Below, piece after piece: positions 32,160 to 42,230 of a DNA stretch of 64,000 nucleotides. Source of the DNA: Norana najaformis. Its lineage: Eukaryota > Annelida > Clitellata > Crassiclitellata > Hormogastridae. The stretch's first letter is position 1. The number at the start of each line of letters is the position of its first letter. Under the pieces are notes generated by a model, which was given only the letters and a program-made list of their open reading frames with translations, had not been told where the DNA came from and did not search any database. The stretch spans positions 4,182,955-4,246,954 of the forward strand of contig OZ029921.1 of NCBI GenBank assembly GCA_964023275.1, read 5' to 3'. Position numbers and translations under genes: made by a program.

Positions 32160-33340
32160 AATGAACACTTTATTACTACTACTAGTAGTAGTAGTATTTA
32201 TTTTATTTATTTATTTATACAGAACACTTATATAACGCCCCTTCAAGAAAACTACTCAGAAGCGCTCCCAAACCAACCTCGGCGAAAGAGAACAGTCTTA
32301 AGAGAAGAATAGAAGATAGAAGTAAAATCCCGGGGCAGAAGCCGTAGAGTAACAGGAAGTCCATTCCAGAGGGTTGGGCCAGCAACAGAGAAAGCACGAC
32401 GCTGCATGGTCGAGGTGCGAGTGCGAGGTCTATCAACTCTAGTAGGCAACTAGCAGCGGAGCGAAGAGAAGCACGTCCCAAATTGGACCGGACAGGTAGG
32501 CAAAGCTCCCTCAAGTAAGAGGGGGCAATACCCAACAAGGAGTTCCAAACAGAGACGATGACCCTATAATGAATGCGCTGACTCATAGGAAGCCAGTGCA
32601 ACTCATCTCGCATGAAATCAGAGACATGACCAAACCTAGAGATGCCACCAATAAGCCGTGCAGCCGCCCGCAACACACGTTCCAGGCACAAAAGCCGTAC
32701 ATCAGGGAGTCCAACATATAAAGAAGAGCAGTAATCCAACCGACTAGTGACAAATGCATGAACCAGAGTCTTAGATGAGGTGACTGAGAGAGAACGTGAG
32801 ACAACACGAAGTTGCCGTAGCTGGTAGTAGCAACTACGACAAAGACGATGTACCTGAGCCTTAAAAGAGAGCTCCTGATCCAACTCAATGCCAAGGTCAT
32901 AAACAGTGACTGAGAAGGTGATGTGAGGAAACTCTAAATGTAGTACAGGTAGATTGATTTTAGCCAGTTGCTGCCTAGTGCCCAACCAAATATATTGAGT
33001 CTTGGAAGGATTCAATCTCAATCGATCTGAAGACATCCAAGCCACAAGGGAGTCGGAAGCACGACACATAGCTCGAACAGCAGCTGCGGCATCAGAAGCA
33101 GAACAATGAACGTAGGCCTGCACATCGTCGGCATAGGACTGGCTTGAAGCCGAGCACGCAGCTAGCAAAGAGCCAAGGTCAGCAGTAAACAATATATAAA
33201 GCAAGGGACCCAAAACTGACCCCTGAGGCAATCCAAACAAGGAAGGAACCCAAGGTGAGCGGGATGGGCCATAAACCACACAGATAGAAAAGAGGCCAAC
33301 CAATCGAGAAAGTTGCCAGATAAACCAAAAGAAAGTAGTA
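32160..33340 (-). mobile_element. 5'-truncated CR1/L2-like LINE, reverse transcriptase
   Basis: The minus-strand frame carries FGLSGNFLDWLASF, then (after a frameshift near 33285) GLPQGSVLGPLLYILFTADL and the catalytic YADD box (SYADDVQAYVH). SDRLRLNPSKTQ, SRLDYCSSLYVGLP and RAAARLIGG...LHWLP follow. Near 32445 the frame shifts again, and the usual RAFSVAGPTLWNGLP end lies in another frame. The 3' end 'gggcgttatataagtgttct' is followed by ATAA and AGT microsatellites. It lacks the endonuclease region and is dead. Confidence 0.85.
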
Positions 33341-33475
33341 GTGTTGGTAGCTGCAGCACCAGTAGTAGCAGTAGAAATAGTATTAATAGTAATAGTAGTA
33401 ATTTAAGCATCATCGTCGACGTTATCATCATCATCATCATAATAATAATAATAATAATAGTGTGCAGAATTAAGA
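33338..33475. repeat. Trinucleotide microsatellite tract
   Basis: AGT, ATC and AAT repeats abut the truncated 5' end of the LINE. Confidence 0.85.
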
Positions 33476-33594
33476 AAGCGGTATTGTTAGTGAGAATTAC
33501 GGCGGGGTCCCCAGCCTAAACTTTGGGTGATGAATGTCTCCATAACCATAGAGATTGACGCTTCTTACCATGACAGCAGACCATAATATTTTCT

Positions 33595-33780
33595 ATATCC
33601 AACTCCTTCTATTATCCTTCTCCATTTTCTCCTCATTCTCCTTCTCATTCTCCTTCTCCTCCTCTTCCTTTTCCTCCTGTTCTCCTCCTCCTTCATCTCC
33701 TCTTCTCGCCATCTTCCTACTCCTACTCCTCCTCTCTTCTTACTCTCTGTCCCCTCCAGCTATCCGTTCCTACTCTATAA
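33595..33780. repeat. CT-rich low-complexity tract
   Basis: Interrupted TCCT/CTCC repeats. The Ser/Phe-rich open frames across it are not genes. No other structure is seen up to 34070. Confidence 0.8.
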
Positions 33781-34073
33781 CTCGAGTTTCTGCTATCGTT
33801 GATCGCCTTAATGGATTCAGCGACAGAGAAAGAGCGAGAGATGTTGCCCTCTTCCGCTTTCACGCATCTTATTCTTATCTGCATCAGCGCATCTCTCAAT
33901 TACGCCAGCCTCCGTAGCAGCCCCAGATCGTTCCACGTCAACTTGAACCTCGCTTTAGATCATCTCATCGATTTCCCATCAATTTTTTCACCTCAATCAG
34001 CATCTCACTAAGTCAACAGCTAAACCGCACCGATTCCAATAAGTAATCCAACGTGACAATAAGTTTTCGGAAT

Positions 34074-34300
34074 AAAAATTGTAATCGTAATCGCAGGCCC
34101 TATATCGTAATCGTAAACTCGAGATTTATGCAGCCTCAACGAAATCTAAGTCACGGGAACCAGCTTATTCGCAAGCGCTCAGTCAAAACAAAATCAATAG
34201 GCAAGAAGGCCTTGGTTCCAGGTCAAGATCCAAGAGTCAGGCAGGCAGACAGTCAGAAGGCTACGGTGGGCGGTGTTGGGAATTGGATCTGGAGGACAGA
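34074..34300 (+). mobile_element. Left arm of long-TIR DNA element
   Basis: Begins with (TAATCG)n, then 'gagatttatgcagcctcaac', 'gggaaccagcttattcgcaa', 'gcgctcagtcaaaacaaaat' and 'ggttccaggtcaagatccaa'. This is the order of the left arm at 34853-35045. No matching right arm is present. Confidence 0.65.
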
Positions 34301-34480
34301 TAAGGAGAAGAAGAGGAATCAGGATAGTCGTGTTCCTCGGATTTATTCAGCGCTCAAGAAGCTAACTCGCAGGCCCTCAGTCAAATCAAAATTCGTGAAC
34401 AGGTATTGTTAGGTTCGATTTAGGGTGGAAGTCCATAGGTTAGACAGTTAGACCGGGTAGGTGGTGCTTAGATTTGAAGC

Positions 34481-34651
34481 CAGTGGTGGATCTAGCTATA
34501 GGCGTGGGAGAAGGTCCGCTCCCGCTCCTCTTGGTTGTATGCCAGCGCCCCTCAGACCAGACCCCTGCATGGTGGAGTGCCAGAACGTGGCGCCCCTCTG
34601 GAAATGCTCTTGCCCACCCCCACCACGCCAGCAATCCTGGAGCCGCCACTG
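34481..34651 (+). mobile_element. hAT-like MITE
   Basis: Starts CAGTGGTGGATCTAG and ends CTGGAGCCGCCACTG, which are inverted ends of the hAT type. The interior matches 13852-14008 and, on the other strand, 61428-61570. The 8-bp flanks (tttgaagc / attggcgc) agree at five of eight positions, so any target duplication is old. Confidence 0.75.
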
Positions 34652-34852
34652 ATTGGCGCAGCATGATATCCGGAGAGGAGGATATTAGGATAGAGTCCTA
34701 TATTGTTGCCTCTTAATTCTATCATAGAAATAGGCCTAACATCCATCAAAGGGTTAACCTGCCTGTTCTTAACTTGGAATCGAAGCTCACGCCTCACCGA
34801 TTTTATTTTTATACTGAACGATTGCAGTGAACTCACTGATTCCTACGACTTA

Positions 34853-35313
34853 ATCGTAATCCTAATCGTAATCCCGAGATTTCTACAGCGCCCAACGAAA
34901 GCCACGCCACGGGGACCAGATTATTCACAGGCGCTGAGTCAAAACAAAATCGATAGGCAGAAGTGTTCGGTTCCAGGTCAAGATCCAAAATTCAGATGGA
35001 GAGACAGCGTGGCAGCTATGGTGGTGATGTTTGGGATTGGAGCGGAAAGAGGGACAAGAGGAAGAAGGGGACATTCCTCTTTCGCAGATCCTATCCTGAC
35101 ACCTCTTCTTCCTCTTGCCACTCTCTCCTCTCCAACCCCAAACACCACCCCCATAGCTACCACGTTGTCTGTCCGTCTGACTTTTGGATCTTGACCTTGA
35201 ACCGAACCCTTTTGACTATCGATTTTGTTTTGACTGAGCGCCTGTGAATAAACTGGTCCCCGCGGCACGGCTTTCGTTGGGCGCTGTAGAAATCTCGGAA
35301 TTACGATTACGAT
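34853..35313. mobile_element. Complete long-TIR DNA element with 9-bp TSD
   Basis: Two arms of about 195 bp (34853-35045 and 35120-35313) are inverted copies of each other. Both run inward from ATCGTAATC through GAGATTTCTACAGCGCCCAA and TGAGTCAAAACAAAATCGAT-like stretches to 'ccatagctacca'. About 75 bp of hairpin-prone purine/pyrimidine loop separates them. The element is flanked by the identical 9-mer TACGACTTA at 34844-34852 and 35314-35322. Long terminal inverted repeats with a 9-bp duplication fit Mutator-like (MULE) or foldback elements. It encodes no transposase. The microsatellite-like ends mean the duplication should be treated with some care. Confidence 0.7.
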
Positions 35314-35404
35314 TACGACTTAGTTTCCTTGGACGCTAAAGAAATCCAGTGATCAGAATTACAAGTTCCCTAACCAGATTACATCTAGCACTTACTGACC
35401 TGGT

Positions 35405-35660
35405 TAGCCACTTTGGTTAAAGCGTACGTCAAGGCGCCTCTGAGCGCGAGGATGCCGGTTCGCATACTGATCGTGGCTATATTTAAGAGATTTGAACCTC
35501 GGGCTAGCACAGTCCGTGCACGGGAACCTTAACTGGCGTGGCCCCCATTCAAACGGGCAGTGGTGGTGAAGGATCTCACCCGATAAATTCATTGCAAATT
35601 AAGCAGGGTCGAGGTCATACGGTCGCTATATAAAACCGATACATTTACATTTTTTATTTA
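35405..35660 (+). mobile_element. tRNA-derived SINE, family A, near full length
   Basis: The tRNA-like head has an A-box region (TTTGGTTAAAGCG) and a B-box region (GCCGGTTCGCATAC). The body follows: 'tttgaacctcgggctagcac', 'ggcccccattcaaacgggca', 'ggtgaaggatctcacccgat', 'agcagggtcgaggtcatacg', 'gtcgctatataaaacc'. It ends in an ATTTACATTT tail. Other copies or pieces lie at 7795, 8480, 14632, 30360, 39255 and 40735. Confidence 0.8.
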
Positions 35661-36129
35661 CATACGGTCGCTATAGAACAAACGTATACGAGGAACGATT
35701 AACCATCCCGCATTACCCCGTGCGGTGCAGTTTGTCTCTTTTCCTATCAACTGGCACGTCTTACGCGTAACAAAGGGGAACATTGTTTAATAGCGAGGCC
35801 GCAGAGTCTTTGAAAAGTAGAACAGTGAGTTAATCGCATGGACTGAGCGGGGTTCAAATCGTAGTTATCTGTTCCAGGCAGTTGATATTTCTCGGGTGAG
35901 ATCGCCCAAGAGGAGGGTGTTGGGGAAGCTACAGAGGGAGAAGTGGTGTCCGAAGTGGGGTGAACGGGGTGGAATCTGGAGAACGAGGTCGGCTATTGTC
36001 TGCTGTGGATGTTTATAGGAAGCGTGCAGATGGAGCGCCAGAACTTATTACTTGCGGATCATTAAGCAAGACGAACGGGAAGAAAATAGAAATCTCATGC
36101 ATCATATTCAGTTGCTGCAACTGACAACC

Positions 36130-36669
36130 AGAACGACTTCTTCTGCCTCCTACTCCATCACTTTATCCTCATTCCTCCTCCTGCTCCCCCTTCTCCTCCT
36201 CCTCCTCGTCTTCTTCATCCTCTTGCTCCTCCTGCCTCTGCTCACAGTAATCCTGTTCCTCCTCCATCTCTTCTTCCGCTTCCTCTTTCTCCTCTTTCTC
36301 CTCCTCCTGCTCCTCCTCCTCCTCTTGCTCCTCCTCCTCTTGCTCCTTCTCCTCCTCCTCTTGCTCCTTCTTCTCCTGCTCTTGCTCCTCCTCCTGTTCT
36401 TGCTCCTCCTCCTGTTCTTGCTCCTCCTCCTGCTCTTGCTCCTCCTCCTCTTGCTCCTCCTCCTCTTGCTCCTCCTCTTGCTCCTCCTCCTCCTTCTCTT
36501 GCTCCTCCTCCTCCTCCTGCTCCTCCTCCTCCTCACCTCTCTTGTATTTCCTCATCAGTAGCTGTTGTTCCTCTTTCATTCTACTCCCCCTCCCTCATCT
36601 GTCTCGGTTTCATATTCTGTAGCTCTATTTGTCTCTTTCTCTGTCTTCATGTGTTATCGTTTCTGTCTC

Positions 36670-36759
<90 letters not shown>

Positions 36760-36775
36760 TCTCTCCTTCCTTCTT
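36130..36775. repeat. Pyrimidine-rich (CTC/TC)n tracts
   Basis: Two tracts: interrupted CTCCTC/TTGCTC repeats at 36170-36535, and almost pure (TC)n at 36675-36757. All long Leu-, Ser-, Arg- or Glu-rich open frames here, on both strands, are repeat translations. Confidence 0.95.
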
Positions 36776-37594
36776 AGTCTCTCTTTCTGTCTTCATCTCT
36801 CATGTCTCGCAATCTCTAATGTTTTCTCACTCTTTCTGTCTCTAACTCACTCTTCTCTATCGCTCTCTTCTTCTCCTCTTCTTTCTCTTCAACTTCCTCT
36901 CTCTCTCTCTTTCTCCTTCAATTTTCCCATCCTTCTTCTCTGCCCACTCATCTTTCTCTTCCTCCTTCTCCTCCGCTTTCTTTCTCCCCTTTCTCCTGTT
37001 TCCTGTTCACCTGATTGCAGGTTGGTTTTGGTGCGACATCGGTTGATGCCTTGGTGATTTGACACTTATTAAGTTCAAGAAATCTTATCTTCAACCCCCT
37101 CTTTCTCTACAGCCATCCAGTTTCACATCCTTCTTCCCCGGCTCCTCCTCTTTCCTTTTCTCGATCGTATCCTGTTTCTCCTCCTCTTCTTCCTCCTGCT
37201 TTTCCGCCAACTCCATCACTTCACATCAACTACCCATTTCTGCACAGTTCCATAAATATCTGATGCCCTCCTCTGCTTCCTGTGGCTCATACTCTATCGT
37301 GTCTTTGCCCCTAAAAATTGTCCATATTCTCAGATGGCGACTTCTCTTCCCGCTTCGCTGGTCTCCAGTACGTGTCACTGATTCGCAACCATAGGCACGA
37401 ACATGGACAACTGCAGAGCAACACATGGATCGGAAAAAGCACGCATATAGGCATACATACGCCTCTAAAGTAGTATATGGACTAGAACCAGGCCCACCAC
37501 CGCACGCAGGAACATGGACGTTTGTTAAACAGTATATGGACTGTATGTTTGAAAAACAGTGCATATATAAGTATACATATATAGTAGTTCCAAT

Positions 37595-37712
37595 GTTTAA
37601 CGACATCTTATGGCATCAAAGGCCGTTAACGTCACCCTCCTCCTTTATCCAGGCTTGGGACTGGCACCACCCGACTACAGGCAGTGGTGGAGTTTCATGG
37701 ATAAATACAGCA
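37595..37712 (+). repeat. Dispersed repeat (pairs with 50191-50310)
   Basis: 'gtttaacgacatcttatggc', 'ccctcctcctttatccaggc' and 'ttgggactggc' occur in the same order at 50191-50310 in an SLCO intron. The class is unknown. Confidence 0.75.
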
Positions 37713-38439
37713 TCTCTTTTGTATGTACACAGGCCCGGACAATTAGCTGTCTGTCTATAGCTTTGCAGGAGACAAACGACACATACCAGCGCCCCCTTTA
37801 TTAATTTCTTTTAAGATCCATTCTTTCTTTCTTTGGAAGAGACGCTATAAAAATTTACATCTGCAATTACAGTTAAAGTAGTCTAGAAGCGCTGGCTTGA
37901 GACTGATTGACTTTCTTGATGGATTACGTAAGACGCGGTAAAAAATATATGACTACTGACTATTCATTACAGATCTATAGCCGTATAAAAACGCTTATGA
38001 ATTCTTGCATTTTATAAAATCGTATTGCTTTCTACTTTATTGCATTTTTGTACTGGATCATTTTATATTTATTGCATTGTATTGTAATGTATTGTATAGT
38101 CTGATACAGTCTGGTATTAAATTGTACTGCGTTGTACTGGACACAGGAATAGTGCACAATATGTAAATGCATTGTAAACATCCGATCGTTATAATTGGCA
38201 CACCGAGTTTCGCGATAACAACTGTAACAAAGCAGTCCTCACTGGGGTTTGAGTCCACATGCTACAGAATAGCAGTGATTATCCCTGCGTAGAATAATCC
38301 ATCCATCGCTGGGCAATAATATGACCAACAGATGAACCACGAAGTTCCCGCTGTTGCTCTTCGAAGACAAATGCTTCGCGCATTCACTACTACGCCATGA
38401 ACTTAGTTTGTTCCTCAGTCATTCCATCTATCTTTTTCT

Positions 38440-38535
38440 TCTAGCTCCGTCCGTCCGTCCATCCATCCATCCGCCCGGCCGTTGTCCACTACCCATCCGT
38501 CCGTCGGTCCGTCCGTCCGTCCGTCCGTCCGTCCT
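38440..38535. repeat. (CCGT)n/(CCAT)n microsatellite
   Basis: Tetranucleotide repeats, interrupted once by a GC-rich segment. Confidence 0.9.
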
Positions 38536-39254
38536 TTCGTGCATCTGTTAGCATTTTCAGAGTGCTTTTGGCAACAAGTGACTTGTAGGCGAATTGCTTC
38601 CGAAATCTGCTCCAGAAAATCGTTATCGTTATCCGAGGCTTAGCTGATGGAAAAGTGGACATTGGAAACACGAAATCAATCAAGTCCGCTGTTTTCGGCG
38701 TCCTTTGGTGTCAGGGTTCGGAGTAGGAGTGCAGTAGTCCGACGCGATCCTCCAAACTTGGCGGACTCACGTTTTTTGCTAATTGTTTTGTCATCGTGCC
38801 CCGGCAGTATTACCCCCCCCCCCCCATTACTTTGTCCCAACTTCAAATCTTTCAGTTCAGACTACGAAGAAGTAGAGACTCCAAATGGTGTAACTTAAGG
38901 AAGGCGCTCTATATATTGCCAGAAATATACATGCTTATATATTTCACACGTCATATCTTGGCACTGCTCAGCATGATTGCCTAAATACCATATTTACTCT
39001 TCACTGATATTTATAGCTTACTCATTTTCCCGGCCTCTAGAGTGTCGGCACAGAGGTGGGGCTATGGCCCCCACTCGAGAAATGGGGATGATCGGGTGCA
39101 TTCCTCAACACACTTTTGACTTTAAAGGAAAACATTTAGGTGCTAATATGGTGATTGATTTTTCAATAGAAAATGCGGGAAACCGAGTCAACTGGGATTA
39201 ACAGTCTAACCTAATCTAGGCTACTCTTGGCTATTCTAGTCAGGCCCGGATTAA

Positions 39255-39780
39255 AGGCTATTGCGTAGGCCTACGTCAAGGCGCCTCTGTTCGTGAGGAT
39301 GCCGCTTCGCACACCGATCGTCACCATATTTCAGAGATTTTAATCTTGGGCTAGCACGGTAGCACACAGGGACCTTAAATGGCGTGGCACCCATTCAAAC
39401 GGGCAGCGGTGGTGAAGGATCTCACCCGATCAGTTCATTGCAAAATCGTAATCGTAAGCTTGAGATTTCTACAACCCCCAACACAAATAATTCGTGGAAG
39501 CCAGCTTATTCATAGACGTCAAGATTAAGATCTAAGAGTCAGGCAGGCAGACAGTCAGACGGCTATGGCGAATGGTGTTAGGAATAGAATCGGAAAGTGA
39601 GATAAGAGGATGCGGAAGAACCAGGATAGGATTTGTAGAAGAGAATTCAGCTTTGAGTAAAAGACCTGCGCAGAAATTGCAAGAGGTGAAGTGTTGGTGA
39701 ATACGTATGATAGGTCAAATAATTGAGCAGGGTCGAAGCCATACGGTTGCTACAGAAAAACATGTACATTTACATTTTAG
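39255..39780 (+). mobile_element. SINE family A split by a nested element arm
   Basis: Family-A landmarks run from 'ctacgtcaaggcgcctctgt' through 'tcagttcattgcaaa' at about 39443. They resume at 'ttgagcagggtcgaagccat' (39723) and end in an ATTTACATTT-like tail. Between them lies an ATCGTAATCG...GAGATTTCTACAACCCCC arm of the long-TIR element (39444-39722) that is missing a recognisable second arm. The order of insertion is thus SINE first, DNA element later. Confidence 0.7.
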
Positions 39781-40734
39781 CTCTTTACATTTACATTTCC
39801 AACTCTCAAACCACGCCGACACCTTTTCCGACCTCTAAAGAAAAGATAAACTCCTTACCTGGTAAATGACTATCGTTGTTCCAATGAGAAGGCTGACGTG
39901 TGAAACCATGAGACGCATTTTCTCAGCTACGACGCTACAGTTCATTCAAAATGTTGCGCCCTTTTGCAAATCAATAGAAAGCAATTCTAAAATACAGTTG
40001 GTGCCATGCTCCTTTTGTTACTTCTTGTGGTGTTCCTTTGTAATAAATTTTAAAAAAATATTTAATAATAATCATCATCATCATCATCATTCATTTATTC
40101 ATTTGCTAGACCAATCATTCCTGCCTTGGTAAAAAATATCTTCTCTTTGAATCGTTTATAGGCCTACACATACCCTGTAGCCCTAGGATGCATAACACCT
40201 TTTTGTATTAGAAATAATGAAAAATAATTCCTAGGAAACATTGACAATGTCTTGAAAAAATACCAATATATTTGTACAGCTGCATTTTGCTTTCTTTAGC
40301 CTTTCTAAAGATTCTATCGTGTATTAGCTCGCACGTATCCGACTGGAGATGCTTAGCTGCTGAGGCTGGTGCAACTGTAGCCTATACTTCGACCAGTGAC
40401 ATGCCGTTCGCTCATCACGGGCTGCTAAGCCTTCTGTTTAATGCCCAGAACTGCGCATGCCCAGAACTGCGCATGCTCAGTCTACAAAAGACTCAGCGAC
40501 CGCTTACGACAATATTAAGGCAGAAGTCTAGTCTAGCCAGAGTTAAGTCCAGAGTTTAGTCTGGAGTATAATCTACATCTACGTTTAATGGTCGATTTTA
40601 ATTTTAACCTGACTTAATTGCATTTCAGCTCATCGATTTGATCATCTCTGATCAAATCTAATCTAATCAAATCTCATCTGATCTCAACTGGTCTAGTCCA
40701 ACCCGTCGACCTATTCCTATTGTTACTTTAATGG

Positions 40735-40975
40735 TAAACTTCGATGTCTAGAGCAAGGACTACATCAAAGTGGCTCTATGCGTGAGGATGCCGGTTCGCA
40801 TACCGAAAGTGGCTATATTTCAGAGGTTTTAATCTCGGGCTAGCAAGATCCGTACAGAGGGATCTTAAATGGCGTGGCGCCCATACAGGCAAGCAGCAGT
40901 GGCGAAAAATGAGCAGAGTCGAGGCCATACGGTCACTATAGAAAATATGTATAGGCCTATCTACATTTTGCGAAT
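40735..40975 (+). mobile_element. SINE family A
   Basis: 'ctacatcaaagtggctctat', 'gaggatgccggttcgcatac' (B-box region), 'tttaatctcgggctagcaag', 'gcgtggcgcccatacaggca', 'gaggccatacggtcactata'. It is diverged but colinear with 35405-35660. Confidence 0.75.
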
Positions 40976-42230
40976 AAAGTGAATCAACTTTTTAGCAGGC
41001 TGTATTAGGCCTATGTCACTCCACCATTTATTTAAATCGAATTAAATAAGTGACACCCACGTAGTTTATATAGGCCTAATGTATTATCGTATAAAATCTT
41101 ATAATTACAATCTCATCCTATTCTCAAACTCGGTGTCGGGACCTGTTTTATTTTCCTTAGTAACAAAGAGTGTGGCGTTGGCCCAAGTGTAAATATTCCA
41201 GCTTTAACCGCTCCACGTAAAAGCTGCTTCAGAGTGACCAGCTTAAATACTGGCGCTCTAAAAAATCAAATCCGCGAGAGGCAGTTGTTAAACTAAAATT
41301 AATGGAAAAGCACAAATTTTCTATAGCGGCCGTATGGCCTCGACCCTGATCGTGTTTAGGGTCAGTTTCGACGTCAGATAAGAATTTGGGGGATTTAGAA
41401 TTTATAAGCTGGGCTTCATACGCAAGGTCGTGGTCTTGAAATGCATGGCATTAGCGTAGGGCAAACATAATATTGTGTTCGACTTACAGACTAAAATACA
41501 TCAACCAAATAAACAACTTTTACTCCAATCCGCCTATTGACGTGTATGAAATAACAGCGCTAGAAAAGTGCTTATGTTAAATATGCACTAACAGCTTTAA
41601 AAATAGCGACGACTCCTTATTTTGTGTTTATTTTAGCAATATTGGTTGAAGGGATGTGGGTAAAACGATCGTTTAATCGCAACTCTCATCAGTCTCTTCA
41701 CGTTGAAGCAGAATTGCTTTATTAATTTTAATAGGTTTGTTCAAGCCGATATGCAGTTTGACATTTTCAGTAAAATTTTGTTTTTCATGGTTGTAAGCGC
41801 TTCGTGATGTCCCCGAGAAGCATTCCCTACTTTAAAGTTGCATAACGTAACAGGTGCCGTGGGGAGCGAATGTAATTTGAATAGATTACTAAACTCTGAA
41901 TCACGGTAATGTACAAGTCATCGAATTCGTTTGGGATACTAGGGGCTAGGGCGTGTTCGTCTTTACAGATGCGTCTTTTCAGCAGCTGTGCGTCATTCGT
42001 GAAGATTACCATATTGCCGGTTGCGCCATAAACCGGCGTAACGGTTTAGCGCAGCTTGTCTTACAGCAAGAATGTTACGACCAGCTGAAGTTTGGCTCTT
42101 TTATGGCCAACGATTGGATTGAACGAGAATATTAATGATGCAGTAAAAGTTTCTCAGTCTTTATCAAGCAAGCAGCAGTGCTCTTCTTCTTTGTTTGACC
42201 TACGATATTCGCATTCAACGATTAGCAGTC

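Larger units (their letters stand above)
35661..42230. other. Repeat-rich intergenic region
   Basis: No gene was recognised. It holds CT-rich tracts (36130-36990), an isolated repeat at 37595-37712, a CCGT/CCAT tract (38440-38535), two SINE-A copies (39255-39780 and 40735-40975), a GATC/TCTAATC-rich stretch near 40650, and SINE-A tail pieces near 41325. The last 300 bases before 42231 should contain the SLCO promoter, but no TATA box is obvious. Confidence 0.55.

Noticed and set aside
32215-33303. 362-codon minus-strand frame as a host gene
   Set aside because: It is the reverse transcriptase of a truncated LINE with a frameshift at each end.
34703-35268. Open frames of 94-163 codons on both strands
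   Set aside because: They fall within the two arms of the long-TIR element and read the same repeat from either side. They have no transposase motifs.
36052-36579. Long Leu-rich, Arg-rich and Glu-rich open frames on both strands
   Set aside because: They are translations of interrupted CTC/CTT repeats in different frames. There is no start context, splice signal or non-repeat sequence.
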